This document shows positions 35,301 through 46,140 of a stretch of 64,000 nucleotides of DNA, piece after piece. Within the stretch, counting starts at the first letter, position 1. The number at the start of each line of letters is the position of its first letter. The notes under the pieces are model-generated. The model was not told the origin of the DNA, did not search any database, and saw only the letters and a list, made by a program, of their open reading frames with translations. Position numbers and translations under genes: made by a program. The stretch is from Zeus faber (taxonomy: Eukaryota > Chordata > Actinopteri > Zeiformes > Zeidae), in contig OY482853.1 in the NCBI GenBank assembly GCA_960531495.1, positions 24,023,822 through 24,087,821 of the forward strand. The letters are read 5' to 3'.

Positions 35301-37603
35301 AAAGAAGCAGTGGGGGCGGAGTGCGGCGCTGGCCTTTCTCCCCTGACGGCGTGGGTGGATTTGTTGAGATCAGAGATTGAGATGAGAGTCCACAAATTGT
35401 CATTGCACAGACTACAAGTACTGAGGCAACAAAATGCATTTCTCTGCATTTTAGACATTCTAGCCACTGACGTATCTAGGAGCAGTGGGCTACCATGTTG
35501 TGTATTTTTGTCTTCTTCAGGGTCCCATCGAGCAGAGGAACGAGCTGGGCATCATGTTCAGACATGCCTACTCTCTGACGGGAGTGGAGAAGGTAACAAC
35601 AACACAAAAACACGTTTTTGTCAAACTCCCAAAATTGCAAAAAACTGACAGACTGGTCCCACGGGCGGTTTGCACCGAGCTTTGTCTGAGCTGAAACAAA
35701 ATTTTCCCAAGCATTTGGAAATGACATTGCAAGGACACACTTTTTATTTTGTTTAATTCATTGTTGAGGGCAGTGGAGAGAGACAGGACGTGTGGGGTCG
35801 AGAGAGAGAGAGAGACAGGCGGCGAAATGACCACAGGCTGGATTCGAACCCCAGTCGCTGCAGGCGTTTCGCCTCCGTGGCACTGAATGAACCCTAGCGT
35901 TACAAAGCCTGAGCCAAATCCCAGTTGGGCATAAATTATAGTTTTTCAAGCCCTTATTAGGCTTAGCACAATACGAATGCAATTCTATTTTCTGTTTAAC
36001 CACCAATTGAACCATAATTAGGGCGAGAAAGAAACAATGCACCAAAGTGAAAATGTTAAATACTGTATATAATACTATTTAAAATACTCCTCCAGGTGAA
36101 GATGGTGCAGGGCTCCGTGTACCTGGTTCGACTGCACAACCCCTGGGGGAACACGGAGTGGGAGGGGCCGTGGAGCGACTTCAGAGGGTTGGTGCCTCTC
36201 TGTCTGCCCATCTTCCTGTCTGTCTCTCTGTCTGTCTGCCTGTCTGACTGCCAACCCCCCCCCCCCCCCCCGTCTCTCTTATCCTCTATCCCTTTGTCGC
36301 TCTCTCTCAATGTTTCGCTGTCTCTGTGAATCATTGGAAAGGGAATTAAGCGAAGGAATGACTCATAAAGGAAAAGTAACGAAGAAAACCTCTTTCCACG
36401 TCTCCCGACTCCTTACCCCTCTCTCTCTGTCCGTCTCTCTCGCTCTACCTGTCTCTCTCTCTCTCTCTCTCTCTTCCTCCCTCAGTTCAGAGTGGAACAT
36501 GGTCAGTGCAGAGGAGCAGTTGCGTCTGTGCAGAGTGAACAAGGAGGACGGGGAGTTCTGGTGAGCACCGAGTCACCCAGTGGTGCCGTTACAACAGAGC
36601 TGCAGGGTTCAGTCGTTTTAAAACCTTTCCTGACGAGAGGCGCCGAGAAGGATGAGACCTGGAGCGCACACGTCCTATTCAACATATGTATTGAGAGACG
36701 CTTCTCAAATCCCTCGGCACACGTGAAACAATAACCCAAAAGTTTCCAGTGTTTCTGAGAGGCTCAGATGCACTGTTGTGCAGTTGACATGTGACATATT
36801 TCAAGTTTCTGAAAGTCACTCGCCAGCCCGGGCCTCCGGTTGGGAAATTGTCTAGAATCTGGTTTTCTTGTAGTTCAAGTCTTTGGGAATGTGTCACGCG
36901 CTTTTGAATTATGTCAAGACAAAACAAACCCAGGAAGGCAGCTGTTCAACACAATGAGTTGTAGATACTGTATCTGCTTTCCTCTATTAATTCAATTGTT
37001 TTAAATTGATGGCAAAATTGATTTTTTAACGTGTCAACTTTAATCAAGTGCAGGGACAGAGTTGAATTAGACATCCAAAATACTTTCTCTCTCTCTCTCC
37101 TGCTCCTTCTTTCGTCAGGATGGCAGTGTCGGACTTCCGTCAGAACCTGGAGGTTCTGGAGGTGTGCCACCTGAGCGACACCCTGAGCCGGCCGGGTTCC
37201 TCGGCGCGGCCCTGGCAATGCACGACACATCATGGGAGCTGGGTGCCACGCATCTCTGCGGGCGGGGCCCCGAACCAGGGTAGGACCAGGGCCCCGCGGA
37301 GTGCCGCTGGAAGGCCTCTTTGTTTTATAATGGGAATATTTTCCGCTCTGTTTCAGAGGCAGAAATTATGATATTAGGTTTTATATATCTCTATCTGATT
37401 TCTGTATTGTGTCTAGGTTACTTCTGGCAGAACCCCCAGTTCAACTTGAAGCTGCTTGAGGAGGACGACGACCCCCTGGATCCAGAGATGACGTGTTCCT
37501 TCCTGGTGGCTCTGATGCAGAAGCACCAGAGACGTGCAGGGATACACCTGGCCATAGGACTGCACATATACCAAGTACGCGTTGCGCACACACACACACA
37601 CAC

Positions 37604-37645
<42 letters not shown>

Positions 37646-38946
37646 GTGCGTTAGTGCAAACAGCAGAAATATTTGTGTGCCTCCCTCAAGGCCGGCTCCC
37701 TGGACGCACCTCTGTCCGCTCAGAAGCTGAGCACGCTCCGTCCGCTGCTCAGCACCCCCGGCTACACCCAGCGGCGGGAGGTGGTGCTGCGCGGCCGCCT
37801 GCCACCCGGTCACTATGTTGTCGTGGCCTCCACCGCAGAGCCCGGCCAGGAGGGGGCGTTCCTCCTCAGGGTGCTGACGGAGAAGGGCAACGACGCCACG
37901 TGAGTCCCTGGAGGAGGAATGAAGTCATGTTTTTAGGAGCTGATAAAGTACTGAAGAGGGAAGAGGATCCCATAATAACAGTTTATAGATGCTGCGTTGC
38001 AAAAAAAGCCTTGTTGCAGGACGTTTCTTGGGCTAAGAAGTGTTGATAAACGTGAAAGTTGATAAAAGTGAATGTACGCAATGAAAACATGATGGTTTGA
38101 ATTTGATGCGACCCAATATCAACCTTCTAACTGTTTTATGGTTTTGACCATTGAAAATAATACATGTACAGATATTTATGACATTATTCCTGCATCTACT
38201 TAGAGATTGTTACCACAGCGACATCTAGTGGAGGTTACGTACCAACTGGTGAAGTCTTCACTGGTTTGGTTTTGAGGACAACAGGTGACAAAGCCACAGA
38301 AAAAACATGTGGGAATATAACGTGGACTTCTTCCCTGTTGTCATGGTGATTGCAGTCTGGCTGAGAAACCGGGGACAACGGAGATCCCTACGTTTACCGA
38401 GGTTGGGCAAACATCACTCTCACCCGTTTATCTTTTCATACGCCTATCCACCTGTCTGTCTGTTTGTTGTTATGGGTGGCTCCCCGTGATTTGTTCTAGC
38501 CGTGGAAGAACAAACACGACTCGGCGCCTCACCTCAAACGGGCCGCTCCCTCGTGGCTGTGCTCCTCGGTGGTGGTCCTTGGTTGTGTTTGTGTTTGCCG
38601 TTCTGTCTTTTAAACAGCGTTTCTTCCACCACACCCACGCTCCGTCTCCCCGCTCCCGACAGGCTCCCTTTCCGCACCGCACCGCCCTCCCGTCCCCGAA
38701 TTCCACGAGACGCCTGTTTAAGAAGCACTGCCACAAGGTGAGCGCTCCACCCGTACCTCATTCACATTATACCTCAGTTGTGTCGTCAAGTAGGACATTT
38801 GAATCAGGGTTCATTTTATTATGATGAACCCTCCTTTCCTGTTCGTCTCGGGGTCCAAGCGGAGTATAGTAACCTTCATTCTGGTTCAAGCGCGATCATG
38901 ACCCAGCAGTCTCTGTGTTCCTCATGTTGTTAACACTGTTTCCGTG

Positions 38947-38989
<43 letters not shown>

Positions 38990-39507
38990 TCTCCTCGGCC
39001 GGCAGGGGGTCTGCAGGCCCCTGGAGTTCCACCGCCTGCTGAGCGAGGCCATAAAGGGCGGAGGTCAGTGAGGAAAATGGGAATAATCTGTCAGCCAGTT
39101 GTTACTGGGTAAACAACGGTCGGTCAGTGTATGACAGTTGAAACTGGTTTGTCGAGACTTCAGCACAGCTCATTGATGTCACGTGCTTATGTTTAATCTG
39201 TTCCTTTCTTAATTCCCGCCCTCTACAAAGCACTTTGGGCCACTTTTTTTTTTTAAGTTCTCTAATAATACATTTGCTGTGCTTTGAACTAGGTCGCTAA
39301 ACGGTATTGTGCTGCAGTCTGTGTCAGGTTCGCCTCACGTCGCCGCTTCAACAGGAAGCTTCTCGTGTTTAAAGAGAGAACCGTGAGATGGAGACAGAGC
39401 TGGTTCATTGTGTTTTCACTGCAGGAAGTGGAGATGATGTCACAACAGGAAGAGCGGGGTGTAGAGAGACTTTCTCATGAACACCCCATCCTTTCTTCTG
39501 TGTGTGC

Positions 39508-39555
<48 letters not shown>

Positions 39556-40250
39556 GTGCGCGCGTGTGTGCATGAAAAAAAGGAGAGAGAGCATAAAAAC
39601 ACACATACTGTAAGTTCCAAATGACATTTGCCCATTCATCATTTGAAAGGGAAATGCTATAGGGGATATGTCCGTCCGTGCAGACCCGTTTTCTTTGTGA
39701 GTGTCACAGACTGTATAGATTTTAAGGGATAGACGTACAGTGACGTCTGTGAAGTCACATTTCTGTACTATTTAAGGCCTCGAGTTTGTGTTTATGCTGG
39801 CTGCCATCTTGGCAGGAAACCGAATCAGAACTTTCTAAATGTGGGCGGCGGAGCAGAGTCCAGAGGTGGGCTGGAGGGGGAGGGGAGCGACGAAACCACC
39901 CGGCAGTCGGAGACAGGAAGAGTCACATCCACCTTTCTCAAACTGTGAACAAGAGACCTGTCAATCAACTCCCCCCACGAATATACCCCTCTTTAAGCCT
40001 GAATATCCTCCTTATGGAGTGATTATCTTCATAAGAGGAATTCAACTTGCTGTAGAGACCATAAAATCTTCATAGAAAACTGTGTATTTCCCCTGAGAAG
40101 TCTCTTATTTTTGCATTGATTTCCATTCAGTCTGGGGTTTTCTGAGGTATCTAGCGGCCATTAGCCAAACGGCAGTTCAAGGCACTTTCACATTGACTTC
40201 AACACTTGCCAAAATGGTTGCTGCTTGGTGTGCGTGTGTGTGTGTGTGTG

Positions 40251-40301
<51 letters not shown>

Positions 40302-43300
40302 GCATACATGTGCACATGTACGCTGATAATCTCTCCATCTCTTTGTGGTGCAGTGCTGGCTGGCAGTGAGGGGTTTCTGGCACTGGAGCACTGTAAGAGC
40401 ATGGTGGTCCTCATGGATGTATCCTCCGTAGACGTTTTAAGATTAGATAAAACTCTATCAATCCCTGCAGGGAAATTCCCCCCCTAAAAAACCCACGATG
40501 AACCCAGTGTGCCGTCTCTCGCGGCGGACTGATGATCTGCTGCTTGACATTCCTGTTGAAAGTTAGTTAAGGAAGAAAGTTCAGGTTTCCTTGACAGTCC
40601 CCCCCCCCGTCTTCAGAGCCAGGGCATGGCCCATCTGGACTGGGAGGAGTTCCAGAACCTCTGGGACAAGATCAAGATATGGACGGTAAAGGTCACCGCA
40701 AAGTCACTGCAAGGTCACCGCCGCCAAGGGCCGTTCTCTCATACCTACTGTACATACTGTGCATACGCTTCTACAGACCCAGAGGATACCGCACACCATC
40801 TTTACATGGAGATTTGCCCTTTTCTCCCTATCACCATTTCACTGTCTGTCGTTAAATTGAACCAGGAACATTAGTTGAATGGTATAAAGTCTTGTAGAGA
40901 CTCGGAGTAATGATGGGGCCGGCACCAGAAAGTGAAGGTGGGAGTCTCTAACCCATCCCAGAGACAACCAGGCATTTACTACTGTATATAGTGAACTCAT
41001 CTGTGCATGCCATATTTACAGAACTGTTTTAATATAGTCTCGAGCATTCACACGTTCATTTTTTTATACAACCCAGATAAAAAGAAAGTCGCTTCCAACC
41101 GTCAACCGTAAATCAGTGTCTTATTCTGGAGTGTGCTCTAGTTCTGTTCAAACGGCTTGATCTTCACATTAGTGAGTGACGGTTTCCTCCCTGCAGTATC
41201 CTTTATGAATGTGATGTCTTTTATCTCTCCCCAGGACATCTTCCTGAGGTTTGACAGGAATAGAACCCAGCGGCTGGAGTACAAAGAGGTTCCACCAGCC
41301 TTGAACGCTGCAGGTACGCTGGAGTGGAAATGGAACCTCATTATTTTACTGTGGCGGATCAGGAGAAGGCAAACTGAAAAAATAAAAAACAGCCCTCCAT
41401 TTAGCACGCGGAAGAAGATTCCATATGTGTGGATAGATGAATATAATAAACTGTTGTGAGGGTTATTTTGAGGATTATTTGAGAATCATTGTAGAATGGC
41501 TTAGAGTGTAATGTTTACTTATTTTTATAAAATGCAGTTTGCTTTTTTATTATTACTATTTGATTGCCTTCTATTAATGTAAAGCACTGTGAGTTCCATG
41601 TTGTGTATCAAAGGTGCGATACAAATATAAAGTTGTTGTAATAATAATAATAATCGTTATAATAAGATATTAATTATTTGACTGCAAATGTCTATCAGTA
41701 TTATCATATAATCACCAGAAGAGGGCGCTGAAATACCTATATTTACGTTCAATCTCTTTCTCAGCGTTGAGTCTTAGACCAGAAATAAGAAAATAAAAAA
41801 TAAAAAAAATGTTTTAGTTCAACAAGGACTGGAACTGCACCGATTAATGGCCACTTCCTCTGGCACTGAGCGTCACACATTCTGTCAACATGTGCACGCG
41901 AACCACTCTGATCTGTGTTTGCTTGCTCTGGTCTGGTTCCACCTAAGGCATCGCCGTGGATGACCTGGTGATGCAGCTGATTGGACTGAGATACACCGAG
42001 CCGGACATGACCATCAGCTACCCGGGGTTCCTCTACCTCCTGATGAAGCTGGACAGCATGATCCGTAATGGAGCGAGGGAGGGAAGGAGGGAGGGAGGGA
42101 GGAAGGAAGGGGGGAAGGAAGGGAGGGGTCACGGGAGACAGGCCACAGCGAGAGGATGGCAGATGAGGGGGAGAGGGAAAAACAGGAGGCGTGGGAAAAA
42201 AGCTGGAGGGTGATAAAGGGGAGGGTCGGGACACAGCAGAGGGAAGAGAACCGTTGAGACAGAGCACAGCAGCAGGCCGTGATAGATACGAGGAAATGTG
42301 CCGCGTGTTTTAACTTAAAAGATTAAATCCAACAGCGTTGAAGTTATGTTTCTGTGGATCGGGTACGGTTTTGAGGGGATGAAACGAGGCCCTTGCCACA
42401 GATCAACTCTGACACGGGCCTGTCCCCAAAGAAGGGACAGGCCCGTGTCAGAGTTGGGCGTGTCATCCAAACTCTGTTTACAAAGAAGTGACTTCTCGGA
42501 GATGATTGCGTTTCCTACTCACGCCTTGCCAAATACCGCATAGGCCGGACACTATTCGAACGAAGAGACAAAACAAAATGCCATCTGAATGACGGGTTCC
42601 TTTTTTTTTTCTTTTTATCACACAGAGAAATTCCACGCCTTCGACATGGCGGGGATGGGAACCGTGTCCATCAACTTTAAGCAGGTACCGTCATCCCGCA
42701 GGGCGCCGACTGGCTGCCTCAGGGACTTCCAGCTGACAGAGATCATGTTCTTCTTGAGAGCGGTGTGGTGTAGACTTTACGGAGTAGCCGCAGCGGTCGC
42801 CCAGAACGGACGAACCAAACTCCGGCTCTAATGAGGCACTTTGGCTTTTTGTTGTTGTTGTTGTTGTTGTTGTTGTTTTCCGCTGCGCCCGAAGGCCACC
42901 GCGGCTTCTCCAACGTCGCTGGAAAGGGCGCGGTTCGGTTTGTTGCAATCTGCAGCCTCACCGCTAGATGCCACTAAATTCTACACGCCGCACCTTTACA
43001 TTTCAAATTTTATAATATAAATGTAAAATGTTGTCACGTGCGTAACATTACAGTGGGTTAGTGAGGTAACAATGAGATGCTGCTACTGGCGCTACCCCAA
43101 AAATGGTAAAGGAACGAGGGATGTGTAGGAATGCATAACGGGTGATAAAATAGTATATGATAGTAAATAATAGTAGGAAGAATACAAAAATACTAAATAT
43201 CAAGCAGTGTGCACGATACAATTCAGCACAAAATATAAAATTTAAAAAAAGTTTTTAAAAACTTATAAGGAATGGAATACAGTGGCAACAATGAGTAGTG

Positions 43301-43480
43301 TGAAGTCTTTGAAGCATGGCTTGGCTTTTTGGACACAGCTCTCATTTCACATCTTAGTCCAGATTCGAGCAGAGAATAGAGGTTAGTACGGTGTATACTG
43401 TTTAAACATATTTATTTTTTTATTATTAACATATTTTTCCTCCTTCTCTTCAGTGGCTCCATATGACGATGTACAACTGA
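28057..43480 (+). CDS. capn12: calpain-12-like calcium-dependent cysteine protease
   Basis: A classical calpain: papain-like core (PC1/PC2), C2-like domain and penta-EF-hand domain; an intracellular protease. Exons: 28057-28257, 32547-32616, 33082-33200, 33726-33859, 34487-34658, 35521-35592, 36096-36187, 36486-36560, 37119-37279, 37417-37574, 37691-37899, 38356-38401, 38663-38737, 39006-39063, 40354-40418, 40617-40685, 41235-41313, 41948-42064, 42626-42684, 43454-43480. The total is 2058 bp, 685 residues, with phases consistent throughout. Landmarks: [23 protein letters not shown] (Cys93), RHAYSLTG (His247), [11 protein letters not shown] (Asn271), [42 protein letters not shown], and the C-terminus WLHMTMYN. 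Exons 12-13 (38356-38401, 38663-38737) fit by phase only. The name capn12 rests on position beside eif3k and actn4; another classical calpain is possible. Confidence 0.85.
28303..28388. repeat. (TA)n/(TG)n compound microsatellite
   Basis: TA runs around a TG run in capn12 intron 1, about 45 bp after exon 1. A second TA-rich array lies at 29281-29333 next to the LINE fragment end. Confidence 0.9.
28540..29218 (-). mobile_element. 5'-truncated L2 copy, same type as the intact one
   Basis: The minus strand encodes the L2 C-terminus: [37 protein letters not shown], then [16 protein letters not shown] with a frameshift. Next comes a 3' untranslated part rich in ACAGTATGCA-like words (28690-28900). 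It matches the C-terminus of the intact ORF closely and ends at a TA array. It lies in capn12 intron 1. Confidence 0.85.
29449..29600 (+). mobile_element. possible hAT end in capn12 intron 1
   Basis: CAGTGGTTCTCAACTGGTGG at 29452-29471, followed by CTCCCGGTCCAAAACTGGGT, is a very common hAT terminal sequence. I cannot find the opposite end, so only one terminus is claimed. Confidence 0.4.
30437..30505 (+). repeat. widespread fish repeat, fragment (+)
   Basis: Begins TTAAAGGTGCAGTGTGTAGA, then ATTTAGTGGCATCTAGCTGTGAG. This word recurs in many ray-finned fish genomes. A second copy in the opposite direction is at 42845-43000. The class (SINE or MITE) is not certain. Confidence 0.65.
30679..30915 (-). 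mobile_element. RTE-clade LINE 3' fragment
   Basis: The minus strand encodes the RTE C-terminus: [40 protein letters not shown], then [20 protein letters not shown] and a stop. It ends with GGGAGCAGCCCAAAGAAGAAG and a GAA tail, the usual RTE 3' end. It lies in capn12 intron 1, antisense. Confidence 0.85.
31465..31800 (+). pseudogene. pogo-type transposase, N-terminal fragment
   Basis: From the ATG at 31465: [75 protein letters not shown], then unrelated residues and a stop. These are the helix-turn-helix DNA-binding modules of pogo/Tigger-like (CENP-B-like) transposases. The DDE catalytic part is missing. The frame has no internal stop over about 85 family residues. It lies in capn12 intron 1. 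Confidence 0.8.
31866..31945 (-). mobile_element. L2 3' tail, minus strand
   Basis: ATTCAAG repeated three times, followed by AGGTTTATTTGTTACATACA, the reverse complement of the tail of the intact L2. It is severely 5'-truncated. Confidence 0.7.
32744..32836 (+). mobile_element. L2 3' tail, plus strand (in capn12 intron 2)
   Basis: CATTTCACTGCATATATAAC, then GTATGTATATGTATGTGACA and AATAAACCTCTTGAA. It matches the 3' end of the intact L2 at 19218-19280 nearly base for base. Only the last ~90 bp are present. Confidence 0.75.
32905..32963. repeat. 30-bp tandem duplication in capn12 intron 2
   Basis: Two adjacent near-identical units beginning ATTTGGTTATATGTCA and ending TGAATTGTA. They differ at a few bases. 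Confidence 0.75.
33082..33200 (+). CDS. capn12: capn12 exon with catalytic cysteine
   Basis: This exon opens with a split codon, then [20 protein letters not shown], with Cys93 as nucleophile. The split codon (A from exon 2 plus GT) reads serine where calpains usually have glycine (GDCW or GNCW). The donor GTAAGT and acceptor ACAG leave no other in-frame choice. The exon ends [13 protein letters not shown]. Confidence 0.88.
35521..36187 (+). CDS. capn12: capn12 exons with catalytic His and Asn
   Basis: Exon 35521-35592 encodes [10 protein letters not shown] then [11 protein letters not shown], with His247. Exon 36096-36187 encodes [19 protein letters not shown], with Asn271, and ends WSDFR. 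The triad residues are kept, but the residues just before them differ from the usual GHAYS and RNPWG. The intron between them carries a SINE-like repeat at 35765-35900. Confidence 0.88.
35765..35900 (-). mobile_element. SINE-like repeat in capn12 intron 6
   Basis: GACAGGACGTGTGGGGTCGA, a GA run, then CACAGGCTGGATTCGAACCC and CAGTCGCTGCAGGCG. Read on the minus strand this contains a B box GGTTCGAATCC. The layout resembles a common teleost SINE whose head is tRNA-like. The A box is not clear. Confidence 0.5.
37586..37643. repeat. (CA)n microsatellite in capn12 intron 10
   Basis: It fills much of the short intron between exons 37417-37574 and 37691-37899, starting about 11 bp after the donor site. 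Confidence 0.9.
38949..38987. repeat. (GT)n microsatellite before capn12 exon 14
   Basis: About 20 GT units, ending 18 bp upstream of the acceptor at 39005. It occupies the position of the polypyrimidine tract. Similar arrays occur at 39505-39563 and 40230-40297 in later introns. Confidence 0.9.
41235..43480 (+). CDS. capn12: capn12 C-terminal EF-hand exons
   Basis: Four exons (41235-41313, 41948-42064, 42626-42684, 43454-43480) encode the last EF-hands and the dimer-type C-terminus. One loop reads [12 protein letters not shown], with position 6 Gln instead of Gly. A later one reads [12 protein letters not shown], lacking the acidic residue at position 12. Calcium binding by these two loops is therefore doubtful. 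The stop codon is at 43478-43480. Confidence 0.85.
42068..42190 (+). repeat. purine-rich tract in capn12 intron 18
   Basis: GGGA/GGAA repeats begin a few bases after the donor of exon 18 (GTAATG) and run through GAGGGAGGGAGGAAGG-type sequence. It is a mirror-like purine strand that could form triplex DNA. No coding function. Confidence 0.7.
42405..42455. repeat. perfect 22-bp hairpin, 7-nt loop (capn12 intron 18)
   Basis: Arms 42405-42426 and 42434-42455 are exact reverse complements (left arm starts AACTCTGACACGGGCC); the loop is CAAAGAA. At 51 nt it is too short for a typical pre-miRNA. It looks like a recently made palindrome. Confidence 0.9.
42845..43000 (-). repeat. widespread fish repeat, minus strand (capn12 intron 19)
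   Basis: Reverse complement begins TGTAAAGGTGCGGCGTGTAG and continues AATTTAGTGGCATCTAGCGG, TGCAGATTGCAAC, then a GC-rich part ending at a GTT array (42851-42877). Same family as 30437-30505. Confidence 0.65.
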
Positions 43481-43872
43481 GCCCCGCGGATCTGGGTGGA
43501 CCCCCCCCACCTCTGCATTCTGACTCTGGAGTTCGCATTTGTTTAATTCTGTTGTTATTAGCTCGTCCCGGCTCAGCTCAATGCTGGCTATGGGGATTTT
43601 CGACTTTTATCGGTGTTTTATCTACCATGTGAATAAGTTCAATGCAAACGGTTGAGCAGAGATGTTCCTCAAGGCGCCATGACCGGTGCCTTAAAGTTCA
43701 TCGTGAACGCCACCCTTTGCCAAATACTATTTTCTTAATTCCTTTCTTGATTTTTTTGATTGATATATGTGTGTGTGTATATATATGTAAACACAACGAC
43801 TCTTGAGATTTCATGCCAGCTTGGTGTTCTGCTGTCTCTGTCCTGCGCCGAGCTGGAGGATGATGTAACATG

Positions 43873-43878
43873 AATAAA
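43873..43878 (+). terminator. capn12 polyadenylation signal (candidate)
   Basis: AATAAA about 393 bp after the capn12 stop codon. It is the first canonical hexamer I see downstream. Confidence 0.45.
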
Positions 43879-44076
43879 TATCCGTTGAGTCAAAAATAGA
43901 AAGTTTTATTAGATTGCCCAATCGAATTCTGTCGGCGGCTTGCGCACAGAGGCCGCTCGGCATCGACCACCAGGGAGAAATGATAACGCTGTGCTGCTCA
44001 ACGACGTGTGGAATGTGTAAATATCCGTCCTCCATCATCTTGGACTGAAGCATTAAAAGTCAGAGATACACATACG

Positions 44077-44093
44077 TGTGTGTGTGTGTGTGT

Positions 44094-44139
<46 letters not shown>
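44077..44139. repeat. (GT)n microsatellite
   Basis: About 30 GT units with one GG interruption, in the capn12-actn4 intergenic region. Confidence 0.92.
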
Positions 44140-44142
<3 letters not shown>

Positions 44143-44246
44143 TGGGGGGTTGGGTATGGAGATTCAAACAATTTCCTGTTGTGCTGCTGTTCCACTGGTT
44201 CAACATGACTTCCACATAGATACAGCTCGACGGAGCATTGCAGAGC

Positions 44247-44610
44247 AGCGGTTCTCAACTGGCTCCCCGCTCAGGATCCGGATCCGTCCCTGACCCAAAC
44301 ATGATTGAATAACTACTTTAATTTATTTCACGCAGCGGGCGCCGCGGCAGTGCCCACTCGTGCACAATGTGTCCGGAACAAAATACAACGACACAAAGTG
44401 CAGCGAGGGCGACAACCCCGATTAAATAATAATCCATCGAATAGCTACTCATATCCCGAGCTCCCATAATGGATTTTCATCCGGACAGCATTGAGATGCA
44501 GAGAGGCCACATGAGAACATCAGGAAAATAACACACCTAGTAGTCCACTCAAAATGTACACGTGACCCGGTTTTGGATTAGGGACCCACCCGCTGAGAAC
44601 CCCCCCTGTC
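44247..44610. mobile_element. hAT-like non-autonomous remnant
   Basis: The left end has CAGCGGTTCTCAACTGG. The right end, on the opposite strand, has GGTTCTCAGCGGGTGGGTCC. The interior contains ACCCGGTTTTGG, as in other fish hAT ends, and no open frame. I cannot find matching 8-bp duplications, so the boundaries are approximate. Confidence 0.42.
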
Positions 44611-45898
44611 GTAGCTGCACAGTGGCTACCACCACCCTCTGTCTCCCAGCGACGGGTTTAAGGTCCATAGTCATACATAATTGATTCCTTCCCGCGCGGA
44701 AACAGATTAGATACAAACAGTTCGAGACCGTTTAGGAGCAGCGTTCAACCACGGCCACATTCCTTCTAACGAGACCCAACCCAGTCGCTCGCTATGAATC
44801 ACTGGGGCTGAATAGCCACAGGACCTTTGTGACAAATTGCCAAACTATTACTGGCACCGCGCTGCTATGAGGCCCAACAACACACGACAAAATGTCAGAA
44901 CTTCAAAGTTGGCCGGGTGGGCCTGCCGGCGTCTCCATGACACGCTGGGGCCGGGGTGATGCTAATCAGCTGGACAGCGCAGAGTGTGACCTACTTCCCT
45001 CGGTGGCTCTTCCAGGCATCGCAACCCACCCTCAGCCGATGAAATTTTAATTGTAGGAATATGAGATGCTTTTATTCCTGTAGATGCGCGGGCGCAAGGA
45101 CCCAGTTCACAGGGGAGTCCTGAAATACCAAAGCCATGCACTCGAAGATCATTTTAGGGGGTGCAAAAGTAAAAAAAGGAGAGTGACTTTGTACAGTCAC
45201 TGACTATTTTCTTTTACATGCTTTACAAGTGAAAAGCATCTCTTCCTATGTGTTCAAAATCACGCTGTGCCAAATTTGGATCATACACTATGTATTTTTT
45301 TGCACCCTAAAAAAAAAACCTCTGACCATTTTTGGGGCCTTTCTGAAAATCCTTCAAATTTGGCAAATTTCTCCAAAAATGTGCTTTGGAGCCCTGGTTA
45401 GCAACGACCAGCTTGATTAGAAAAAAACAATTACATGACATAACTGAAATAGATAGCCAAATGAAAAAATGTTCATCTGTACATAAATATGAGGTTGTAT
45501 TTGTTGCAACAGGTTATGACGACACACTTTTACCAAACTGTGCATCATCAAATGACACATTTTAATGAAGACCACAACAAAGCATGAACATGCAGGTCAT
45601 TTAGAGCTAGACTTTGTAAAAAATAAAAATAATTTTAAAAAAGCCTGACAAACTATATTTTTATTTTAGAATTCTAATGTTTGTTTGCACCATCTGAAAT
45701 TCAGACAACGAAAGACCGATAAAAACGAGTTTGTGGGTTCGTAGTTTTATCTTGTTCATTTTATTTTTGTATTTTTATTTTTTTTGCACTTGTATGTTTT
45801 CTTCACGCTTGTAGGTTTTTATTTTATTTTATTTTGTTTTGTTTCATTTACATTTTTTTCATTCTGCTTTGTTATGTTTTGTTGTATTTTATTGTATG
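44611..45898. other. intergenic, no gene seen
   Basis: Between the hAT-like remnant and the TTTA array. No convincing ORF, RNA gene or repeat. Confidence 0.4.
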
Positions 45899-45929
<31 letters not shown>

Positions 45930-45958
45930 TCCATTTATTTATTTATTTATTTATCTGC

Positions 45959-46009
<51 letters not shown>

Positions 46010-46140
46010 TTCATTCATGTATTTATTTATTTATTTATTTATCTGCTTATTTATTTATTTATTTATTTATTTATTTGTTTATTTGTTTATTTATTTATTT
46101 ATTTGTTTATTTGTTTGTTTGTTTGTTTATTTCTTTCTTT
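45899..46140. repeat. (TTTA)n array, imperfect
   Basis: About 60 tetranucleotide units with TTTG, TCTG and TCAT variants. The three forward frames read as Ile/Tyr/Leu/Phe strings that look like membrane segments but are repeat-encoded. Confidence 0.95.

Noticed and set aside
42405..42455. microRNA precursor
   Set aside because: At 51 nt with a fully perfect stem and 7-nt loop it is shorter and more perfect than typical pre-miRNAs.
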